From positions 7,894,406 through 7,958,405 of the forward strand of contig OU744730.1 of the NCBI GenBank assembly GCA_916613615.1: a stretch of DNA of 64,000 nucleotides, read 5' to 3'. This DNA comes from Steromphala cineraria (lineage: Eukaryota > Mollusca > Gastropoda > Trochida > Trochidae). The position numbers and the translations under genes are program-made. The notes below the pieces were generated by a model. That model was not told the origin of the DNA. It saw only the letters and a program-made list of their open reading frames with translations, and did no database searches. Numbering within the stretch: position 1 is the first letter of the stretch; each line of letters opens with the position of its first letter. This document shows, in pieces, positions 47,001 to 59,000 of the stretch.

Positions 47001-50000
47001 ATGAGGTTTCTTGGAACGATCTTTATCAATCAGTTAGTATTGATGAGATTCCTTGGAACAATCTAGGTTATTAAGTCAGTATTGATAAAATTCCTTGGAA
47101 CGATCTTTATCAATCAGTCAGTATTGATAAGATTCCTTGGAACGATCTTTATTAATCAGTCAGTATTGATGAGGTTCCTTGGAACAATCTTTATCAATTA
47201 GTCAGTTTTGATGAGGTTCCTTGGAACGATCTATATCAATCAGTCAGTATTGATAAGATTCCTTGGAACGATCTTTATAAATCAGTCAGTATTGATAGTT
47301 TACCATAAATTCATTTTAGCTTTGCTTAGAATGTAACTCATCTCCCAAACAGATCAAATAAGTGTTCAAAAGGATTTATGTCCGGTAAACAAAGCAGCTA
47401 TTGTAGTTACGCAGCTGCTCCAAACGTCCTCGTCTTACAAGCACCAGTTTGTCACTTCCATGTAGAGGCCAACAATCTCAATAGTAGGGTCTTTTGGCTC
47501 AGGTCATGTAATTATGTGTATGTCTGTTAAATGATTGAAAACACCTTTTCAAATATCTTTTTTCTAGGACCTGGATAATGATCTCCTTACCGGTCATGTA
47601 AACAGTTGCACAGAGATGGCATCTAACAATGGTTGACCTTAATAGACTGGCACTGCATTTATACAAAGGTTCATTCTATGTTAATGTCATCTTTTCTTAC
47701 CTGTTTTTTCAGACCCCTCGATTATGACCGACTGCCTGGTCACTTCTACAGCTTTACTGTGACCGCCACTGACCAAGGAGTTCCTCCACTGTCCAGCACC
47801 ACCAATGTACGGGTCTTCGTGACCAATGTGAACGATGAAAGGCCGAGGATAATTCTTGATGACCAGAAACTCAGATTGCGAGAGGATGCAAACGTAGGAG
47901 AATTTGTGACTGAAGTACAGGCTGTGGATCTTGACAGTGATCGAGTCAAGTTCTACTTCTCGCGTAAGTCTTCATATGGTCAGGTTCCTGATGCCTAAAT
48001 ATCTCTCGCTTTCGCTCAATACCTATGATATATTGTTTGTTATGAGAAGTTTACATTGATGTCATTACTGCAAGGAAGTTGAAATCTTCACAATCATCCT
48101 GATATCTTTTTAATACAAAAATCATTCAGGATGTATGAGTATCTTAGCTTCAGGAAAATGTGCAAATCAATATGTTTGTTGGCCTTAATGCTTCAAATAA
48201 TCCAAATTCCTTGCTTTCAGCTACCAATAAACAAAATAATATTTCGATCTCTTGCTACTGCAAATAATTGATTTTCTTCATCAATACCATAATAAAAACT
48301 AAAATTATGTGTTTTACAGCAAAAAATACACAGTATGAAATCTTCGATATCATCCCCACATCTGGTCTAATACGAGTGAGTAGGCCAGTGCCGACAAATT
48401 GTGACGAGTATGTGCTGAACATCACGGCGCTAGATGATGGTAGTTGTTGTGGAAGCACCGTCCGCTTGTCAAGTGAAGTCTACCTCAATGTTGAAATAGT
48501 TGACATCAATACCCACAAACCTTCCTTCCCTGACTGTAGTCAGTACAGCAGCACAACGTTTAAAGAGAATGAACCAACCTCGACACCAGTTCTTAACGTA
48601 AGTTCTTTCGTGGACAAATTTGACTTGGCAACTGGAACTGTTTCTCAAAACATGAGTGAACTTTTGTCAACTGAATTTTAACTGATGAAATATTTCAAGG
48701 GTAAAAGTTTTATAATTTATCTTGTGGACTTAGAATTGGAATATTTACCTGATTCTCTTATTTTCAGACTTTCTGAAATAACTTTGAAATAAGAAAGAGA
48801 CCAAGTAGACGAATTTAATGTTAAATTGTCAACATTTTCCCCTTTTTCAATTAGATTCAAGCCGTCGATCAGGATAGAGGAGAAAATGGGCGTGTCACAT
48901 ATTCCATTCTGCGGGGATCAAGTCAACCAATCCTTTTCAACATTGATAGAGACAATGGCAATTTAACCAGCGCCCAACGCTTTGACCGAGAGAGACAATC
49001 ATCGTACTCCATCACAGTTAGAGGGACAGACCAGGGCGTGCCTCCATTGGATGACTACTGTACCTTCACCGTGTCAATCAGTGACGTCAACGACAACCAG
49101 CCAGTCTTCGATCAGCCACGATACAACGCAAAGATCAGTCAAGACTTGCAACCCGGACATTCCATCGTCACAGTCAGAGCCAACGATGCTGACCTTGGAA
49201 TTAATGCATGGGTCATCTACAGTCTTGTTCCAAGCAATGATGCCGCCTTCTTCCGTATTGAGAAGGAAGCCGGTATCATCTATCTCAACAAGTCTGTCGG
49301 ACAGGTAGGCAGAACATCATTGTGTCAGCTTCACTCATAAAATAATAGTCCTTAATCATAAAACTATTTGGCAGTGAGTCCCTTGGCTAGGATGGACATA
49401 ATCAGAGATTATCAATCTTCAAGCCACATCATATGATGTTTGAAAGGGTCTTCTAAATCGTATCACCTGTTTTGGGAGACTTACAAACATGTGTTTTGCT
49501 CTAGAGGGTTTACAAGGACAATTGTCGTCGTATCCTCATGATTTTACTTCCCCCGGGGTCAACCACCTTGCCATATCCTCGGTTTCATGGTTTATCCCTA
49601 TAATAATGATAAATCTCTGGTTTGGCGAAACATTGCAAACAATAACTTTCAATATATTGACGCTCCTGGGATACACACTTGTAGCATAAGGGAGTTTCCT
49701 TTCACAAAATCCAAAAAGAAATCCTCTTTAGGCTCTAGTAACTGATCAGAACACATCAATCAAAATCGTTAAAGAGACACAGAGTATGTTGATAGGATCA
49801 CATATGTCAAATTTTGAAATCGATGTTTTTACATCGGGAACCACTAACTGTTACTGAAAATAACAAGTAAAAGGTCCATCAGTTCATTAGAGCGAAAATA
49901 CGGCAATTCAAAGCGGGATTTTGATCGAAAACCTGACAATGTGGCTCGAGTGGCGCGCGCAAATTCGCCAAATGTAATTTTGAAACCTTGTCATAAGCTG

Positions 50001-53000
50001 ACATGATATATTCGATTTGATAGTGTTTATTAGGTATTGTAACTAATAGGTAGATTAATTGGATGCATAATTTCGAATATTAAACGTATTTGAGATGTTT
50101 TTTTGATTTTTCCATAAAATCAAGCATTTTAGAGATATTATGCATACATGGGTATATTTGCAAGTCCAGTGATGAGATATGAACTTTAATCAGCATATTA
50201 GATATTTTGTAGCTTATCAAAACCAAATAAAATATTAAGAAAGATACTCTGTGTCACATTAAGACAGGGGAGAAGCGGTATTAGCATTATAGAAGGTATC
50301 TTAATCACAAAACAAATACATTTTTCCCACGTAAACTCTGAACAAGAGTTTTAAACTGGAATATGTGCAAAGTGGTAAACTTATCCCTTAACCCTGAATC
50401 AAATACCCTCAGAACTTATGGTATCGAGTCCTCGGACGCAGCAGGTCATTATTATTAGAAAGGTCGAACTTTACCCCACTTCCGGTCTAGTTGCTATGGT
50501 TTTTTTTTGTTCTACGTTACGTCTTTGGAGACCCACGATTCAAACAGGAGGTATGTAATAGATATACCCACCCTTCCCGAGGTGTATCACGATTCAAACA
50601 GGAGCTCGAGGTATAGTGAGTGATGCACCGACGGAAGGGTGGGTATATCTGACTTATACCCCACTCCGGTCGAGTTATATTTGACGAAAAAGAGCTATCC
50701 ACCCTTCTCTAAATATATATGTCTTTACCTAACAAGATCGAAAAAATATAAACAATTCTCTTCTTATTACGTTTTAAAAAACATAAACTGACTTCATTAC
50801 ATTAAAGTTGGTATAAACTAGTACCTATACATGGGCTTATATAGGAAAATACAACAACCTAGACATGACACAACAAAAAGTACCGTAACTTGTATCAAAC
50901 CCCAGTAGCTCAGTCGATAGAGGCGTTGCGTCGCAACATTAAGGCCCCTTGTTCGATTCCCACTTTGGTCGTTAACATTTCTCAAAAATTCTAAATTTTA
51001 CAACTGCGTTGATTTGCCAAAGTTGAAAATCTCTACACCTGACTTGATTGGGGTGGGCAAAAAAAGAATAGGTGTATTAGAAAAGTTGTGGTGTATCGGT
51101 CAATATACCTACAGTTAGAACAAAGGAAACCATAGCAACGAGACCGGAAGTGGGATATAAATTGAGCGATACACCTCGGGAAGTGTGGGTATATTTCTCT
51201 CTCATGTGAAGAACTCTGAATTGGACAGACAAAGAGCGATATTGCTTTATGATAACTTTATGATGACTAACAATGCGTATAAGTGTGAGGAGATTGAGCA
51301 GATGTACTGTATAGTTTCTTTACTAGTTTCTAGTTTAGACACAAGTAATTCAGAGCTGTTGAAAGAGCAGTAACGGGTTTTTTGATAATTTACTTCTATA
51401 TATTTGCCTAAGCAATGTAATTTTTACTTTAAACATTAAATTTTCAGATGCTCAGCCATCTCATTATAATCCGTTATCATAAACGAACTGCATGCGGTCA
51501 TTCTTGTGTTAACACCTTTCGATCATTTAGGAAGGAGATTGATTATAGCTTATTCTAAATATATAAGAAGCTTTGATGTTACATGTACATTTTTATAAAT
51601 TACGTATCTGTAATTTTGTGAATATTATTCAAATATTTATTTTTCATTTTATCATGTTCTAAAAATATATTCAGTGTCTTTCACCAAATAAACACAGTCG
51701 ATATAACAATCTTTTTAAAATCATATGTTTTTCCATTGAAATTGGGATCAGAACTGTACTGTTAATTCAAATTGTTATTGGAGTTTGCTCGATGCGATGT
51801 TTGGTCAATTTTAAACGCCATGCGAGTTTGACAGCATTGCTATCATTGGCCTATTGATAACAGAGGTTACAGAGGACCTTACCTGATTTACCAATTTTCG
51901 TTATTTCAGCAAAGACATTTCTCATTTGACGTGAAGGCGTCAGACAAGGGGCAGCCCCCTCTCTGGAGTTCGGTCACAGTTGCAGTGACGCTTACCAATA
52001 GCAGGAATAAACCCCCAAGTTGGCTCCGAGGGGACTATGACGGAGCTCCATACTTCCTGGCAGAAACTGCACCTGTTTCACACACCATAGCTATTTTTGA
52101 AGCGACGTCAAATAACAATGACCCGACTTTAACCTTTTCCTTGATGGACAATAACGGACACATGGCGGAATCCGTCCCTCCATTTGGAATAAGTTACGTT
52201 GGGAATTTGGTCACCCTGACTGTGATTTCAGCGATGGACTTCAGTGTTCAGAACAGATATGTTATTGGTCTTAGGGTATCAGTAAGTTGTTAATTGTTAA
52301 CCTTAGAACTTATATATTCTTAGAAACAGTTGCTTGAACTGAATCTACATCTAAATGTTAATCGTCAACATACAAAAATAAGAACAAGTTATTATGGATA
52401 ACTTGTTCTTCTTCATCAACCGGCTTCTAAATGCCTCTCAAAGAACATACAACTTGGACAATCCATATAAGTTCCTTTGTCTATTATAATTTGAAATTCA
52501 TGCCCATATGGAAATCTAATATGTTGTTCTGTTAATATTAGAATTTCTTTCTAAAAGTATCAGATTTTATAACTTGCACCAAACTATGCCAAGAGTCAGG
52601 TCAAGTTAGGTGGCTATGTTAACAGTCATTCCGTGACTTTGATGTCATTACTGTTTGCTTTTAATAGAAACGAACTGATGAAATAAATAACCTCGATACA
52701 TCTAAATATTTAATTCTCCAAAAAATGAAACCTTTAGGAAAAGTGCCTGTTATCAAAGAACATATAAAAATTATATTTTAACAGTAGCCACGATGCCACG
52801 TCAATTATTGCAAATTCTTACTCCTATGTTTCTGTTTTCGATCAAAACCCTAATATTTTACGAGATTGTCAATGTCAAAAGCCGTTTAGCTTTAGATTTT
52901 AATTATTTGGCAACATTCGGTAGGCCTTCTCCTCAATAGTTAATACCTTTTACAAAAGCAGCTGAAACTGATCACGGAATACCTTTTTTGAAATATCATG

Positions 53001-56000
53001 TTACTATATATATATATGGAGCTAAACATATTTAAAGATATTTTAAACAGATAATTCATCAAAGAAAGAGAAAATGTTGATTTTAAATTCCTTTCTTTGG
53101 ACAGTAGCTGTATTTCTGAACATGTTATTATAGATGAAAATTTATTAGTTATTCGTTTTCCAGAATATTGTGATATTGTTTTCCATTATCACTTTCCATT
53201 TTACTTTCCAGAACAATGGATCTGATGGCATGTTCTCCGAGATCCATCCTGTTATAGAACTAATCGACACAAACAACAAAGTTCCTAAGTTCTTAGGTTT
53301 GGATACAGTTACCAATTACTATCCAGGCAGTGTTCCGGAGAATTCACCACCTGGTCAAACTGTCATCGAAATCAAAGCCTTTGATGAAGATCCAACATCT
53401 CCGTATAATTTGGTGAGGATTTATTATCAACGTTGATCACAATGGACTTATAAATATAGCATTGAATTTTAAATAGGAACAAGGTAACCAATAACCCAGA
53501 GTACAAACCTTCAATGTTTTATGGTCTGGTATTATATGGTTAGAATAGATCATTCATTATAATCTGGGTCATAACAATAATTAGATAATCATTAAAATAA
53601 CACAAATGACACAATTATAATAATGTGTATTGCTAAGTATGTTTTATAATATTAAAAAATAGAAATACGCAAAAAGCTATGGACATTATTTTTTAACTTA
53701 TGTAAGACGGAAAACAACATCATCAACAACAACGGAAAAAACATGAATGTTTATTCGTCAGAATTGAGTATTTCATCAGACCGTTGAAAGAGATAGGAAT
53801 CAGATTTGTTAGCAGAATGGTCAATGACGTCATAATAACAGCAGGGGTCAAGTCAAAAAGTGTTACTGTTGAATGCCATGTGACTTGCTATTGACCAATC
53901 GGGTTGGCGGAAACATTACTTCATATGATAGATAAATTTATGACCTAATATTGATGAAATCTTTTCCCACTTTTCTTTCAGCTGACATTCAGCATCATTG
54001 ACAAGCCTGGTGTGTCGGACAAGTTCGACATCGTAAAGATTGACGCCAACACTGCCGTTCTGACATCAAAGGTATCGTTTGATCGTGAAGACACGAGTAA
54101 ACTTTATCTTGACGTTATGGTGAAAGACGGAACAGAATCTTCGATACCGGGCCATCCACCTGGCCAGCCAAATACAGGTACAGATATACATACGAATAAT
54201 ACTGCCAAATATAGGGACAGAAATACATACGAATAATACTGCCAAATATAGGGACAGAAATACATACGAATAATACTGCCAAATATAGGGACAGAAATAC
54301 ATACAACTGATACTGCCAAATAAAGTACAGAAATACATACAATTAATACACAAATTAGAATTACATATTACAAATATTGATACGTATCCCAGTCGACTCA
54401 CAGAAGTGGTCATACCATTGACTGGATCATTACAAGAGACTCTGATATTATGGTCGAGAATGTTGATGTTGAAGATCGCATGCTGTCTGACCACTTTTGG
54501 ATTACTTTCTCACTTTGCTTGACTAAATTCCAGCCATTGAATAAAGCTGCTCTGTGTTGTAATATCAAGGCAATTAGTCTTGACATTTTCAAGAAGGATC
54601 TCTTGGACAGTGAACTAGTGACAAATCCTCCTGCTGATATACATGTGTTAACTGACCTTTACAACACAGCGTTATCTGAACTCTTTGAAAAACATGCACC
54701 TGCTGTTCTCAAGACTGTACGTTGCAGGCCAAAAAATCCTTGGTATTGTGATGAAATTCGTACTGCTAAACGGGCACGACGTGTGGCGGAACGAAGATGG
54801 CGCAAATCCAGGCTTCATATTGACAGGGAACTCTACAAGAAGGAGCGCAACAATGTCAGAAACGTCATCCGCACTGCTAAGAAAAAGTTCCACAATGAAA
54901 CCATATTGTGTAATCTCAATAACCCCAAGTCTCTGTGGACTCACATGTTCAAACTTATGGGCCGTGAGAAAGATCATACTCTTCCCGACGCTGACAGCGA
55001 TGATGTATTAGCAGAGGAATTCAACCGTTTCTTCACAGACAAGGAAGCATCTATCATGAACAGCTTCACACCGACCAATCACACTCCGTTGACAAATGAG
55101 CATGTCTGCCCTAAGCTTAGTGAATTCCAACCACTAACAGATGAACAGGTTCTAAAACTGATCAGTGACTCAAAGCCCACCACCTGTGAGTTGGACCCAA
55201 TCCCAACTGACCTATTACTATGTGTACTTGATGTCCTTCTTCCTACCATTACCAGCATTATCAACACCAGTCTGGCTCTTGGAGTTGTACCTCAGTCCTT
55301 TAAAACTGCTTTTGTCAAACCACATATCAAGAAATCTCATTTGGATAAAAACATTAAGAAACACTACAGACCTGTGTCAAACTTCAGCTTCTTGTCAAAG
55401 CTTCTTGAAAGGCGGTGAACACGCAACTTTTGCATCACTTAGAAGAACACAACCTTATGGCCAAGTTCCAATCTGCATATAGAAAAGCCCACAGCACTGA
55501 GACGGCTCTCCTTAGAGTAATGAATCATCTCCAACAGGCTATTGATCGAGGACAAGTCGCTGCACTAGTCCTGCTCGACCTCTCGTCCGCTTTTGATACG
55601 GTGGACCATGGTTAGCTGATGCAAAGGTTGGAATTCGACTATGGATTCTCTGACAAGGTGTTATCATGGTTTCTATCTTATGTTTCTGGCCGACAACAAG
55701 CTGTTGTGATACAGAATTCACACTCATCTACAATCTCAGTAGACTATGGCGTCCCCCAGGGCTCTGTTTTGGGACCCCTGTTGTTTACCATGTACACCCC
55801 CAGGGTCATAATGTCCTTCATCACTTGTATGCAGATGGCACTCAGATGATGATATCTTCAAGCTAAACACCACTGACCAACATGGAGAACTGCTGTGCAT
55901 CTGTCAAGATGTGGATGAACACCAACCACCTAAAGCTGAATGAGGACAAGACGGAGGTGATGTTAGTCGGCCCTGTCTCTCGTCTTTCAAGAATCAACAC

Positions 56001-59000
56001 AAGTTCCCTACAAATCAGTGGTGTGCCTATTCCTCTCTCATCAACAGTCAAAGATCTTGGTGTTTTCTTTAATAATAGTCTATCAATGGAAAAGCAAGTG
56101 TCTGAGCTTTGTAAATCGTGCTACTTCCAAATCCGTACTATCGGCAGTGTCCTTCATCTTCTTACAGAGGCTTCTGATGCAGCACTTGTCCGATCTCTTA
56201 TTCTATCCCGCCTTGACTATTGCAACAGCCTTCTTCTCCATATCTCACAGGAACTCATTGATCGCCTCCAGCGAATTCAAAACACCGCAGCACGCATTGT
56301 CACTAAATCTCCTAAATTTGCAAGCATCACTCCAGTCCTAAAACGCCTACATTGGTTGCCCATCCGTGCTCGAGTCGATTTCAAGATACTGACTCTGACA
56401 TACCAATGTGTTCATGGAACAGCTCCAGTTTACCTCCAGGAACTCCTTCAGCCATACACTCCTCGCAGACAGCTTCGTTCCAGTGAACAAGACCTACTTC
56501 ATATTCCCCGTTGGCAGCTAAAGTCCTATGGCTTTCGCTCCTTCCAAGTGGCAGCAGCCAAGATGTGGAATGATCTGCCGGACCATCTACGCGCATGCCC
56601 AACACTGACTATGTTCAAAACATATCTAAAAACTCACCTGTTCTCAACCTCATATGACTGCAGTTAGATCAATTGTAAGCGCCATGAGCATGCCCCCGGC
56701 GTGGAGTTTAGCGCTTTAGAAATGGACTAATTATTATATGATGAACAAAAATTGTCGTGTTATATTGAGTTAACAACACAGGTGCCTAAACAGCTTACTA
56801 TCGAGTCAGAATGAGGTATATTCTAATATTCAACCATAAGTTGCATGTTTATACACGAATACAGTCGAGTAAAATATGTTTAAAATAAAAACAAGTGGTA
56901 AATTCCTTCATTACACATGATATTTTACCTTTTATAAAATATGAGAAATATGAATATCACTATGATTTCGCGAAGGTTGAAACAATTTTGATAATTTCAA
57001 ATCCCATCACTTGATGAATGATTGAGTACATTTACAAATCTAGTGAGATAGATAGCTACAACTTTTGTAGCGTAAAACCACTTAGCACTAGGGGTCTTTC
57101 ATGCTGTTAAATAGGCTTAAAGCGCCAGACTCATTTCTCAGCTGTTGTACCTTACATATAAGAAACAAGCTAACTTGCATCATCGATTGTCACAACAACC
57201 GGTGTATTCAAGTTATTTAATTGCCTGGTTGGGCAGTCCCCGGATGAAAAGAACGCTGAGTTCCGGATAATTTGCTTTAACACTCCTTTTAAATGAGTAA
57301 AGAAAAAATATACAAAACTATTAATAAAAACAATTGCAACCTGGCCTAAAACTTTGATTTTAGATTGATCAGAAAAACAGGATAGGGTGGTAACTCAAGG
57401 ACGCACGTTAAGACATTGTGTTTCTGTTTGCAGCCAAGGCTGTGGTGAGTATCCGCATTACGGACATGAACGACAACTCACCCTACTTCACCCAGACCTA
57501 CAACGCCAGCGTGAGAGAAGACGCCTCCATACAGGAGAGTATCCTTGCCGTCAGTGCCAAAGATCCTGATGATGGTAAAAAAAAATTCTTGAAATAATTT
57601 TTTTAATTTCAAATTGATTCTTTACTGACATAAAGTTAAATAATGTTATTAAACAATTTCTGTTTGTAATTCACAAAAATGTTATAGAAACATTTTGATC
57701 TATGTAAATAATCACATCACCAGTTATGGTAGGAAGTAGCTGGCTCTCTCACTAGATTCCATGTATTAACGCCTTTCCATTTGTATTCAATGAGAAGGCA
57801 ACATGCTGATTTTAAATTGCAGAAAATAGAAAGTTTTGCTTTCATAGATAAAGTCCTACATGTTAATCCATGATGATGACGTCACTCTATTGTGTGAACA
57901 GTGGATTATTTTAAAGAATCCACTGCACATGGACTTGTCCAGTCTGGAGGGGTGTCAGGCATTCACACAAACCTATTCCGCATATCTTATCACTGTACGT
58001 TATACATGGATTAAGATGGAGAATGCATTCGGAGCAGTGGATTCTTTAAAATAATCAACTCGCCCCTTCGGGGCTCGTTGATTATTTTAAAGAATCTACT
58101 ACTCCTCATGCATTCTCCATTACATAATTAAGACTAATTGAAATACTCAATTCATGAAATATAACATAATGAAATCTGAAAGAAAATTGATTAATCTATG
58201 TTTGTTATTTCCTCCCCAGCTGCTGTTTTATCCTACTCAATAACTGGTGGAAACATCCAGAACTCGTTTGGTGTACAGGCAAAAACGGGGGTGGTTTTCG
58301 TGGCCCGACAACTGGACTATGAAACCGAGCAACATGTGAGTTAGTTTGGGCTGGCTGTTGCTTCAAAGTCAGTCTTTTTCTGTTGTATTGGAATATATAT
58401 GACGAGAGTAGTTTTCATCTTGTTTTTTTTTGTATAGAAAAAACTTTATGTTGGGTTTTTTTGTAAAGAAAAAACATTATGTTATTTTTTACTAAAATGC
58501 GAATCAGGACGCACAAATATATCGAACATTAATAATCAAAATTGAAATATAGTTTGATGAAGCATACATTTGGAAAATATTTACTAAAATTCACCCTGAC
58601 ATTTTTTGCAACCTTTTCTGAAACTCATTAATAAGACAGGAGGAAATGATGAATATTTAGTATTCAGTTAGTAGAGGAAGATAAGGAATTTATCAGACTA
58701 GTTTTGATTATTACATATTGTGCACATGACTTGAACAAAGCTTATTAACATTCCAGGTTTACACAATGACGATGAATGTGTCAGACGGAATCTACTCCAA
58801 CAGTACAACAGTCACGATCCATGTTCTTGATGCGAATGACAACAGTCCTGTTTTTGACGAGGATCCGTACGTGATTACGAATGTCGTAGAAGAGGACAAG
58901 TCCATCACAGCATCAAACCCCATGTTTCTTGTTCAGGTTTGTTACATCCTCTACAACCATGGGGCGGTTGTTCTTGTCATCTACATTGTATAACCCCTTG

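Noticed and set aside
45834..47296. CRISPR-like array
   Set aside because: Repeats are contiguous without unique spacers, in a eukaryotic intron, with no cas genes.
50898..50975. Functional tRNA gene
   Set aside because: Acceptor, D and T stems do not pair properly and no consistent anticodon loop forms; only the pol III boxes are tRNA-like.
54066..54494. Minus-strand ORFs with repeated YIWQYYSYVFLSLYLAV, looking like membrane segments
   Set aside because: Translation of the 37-bp minisatellite on the wrong strand, overlapping a cadherin exon and a LINE.
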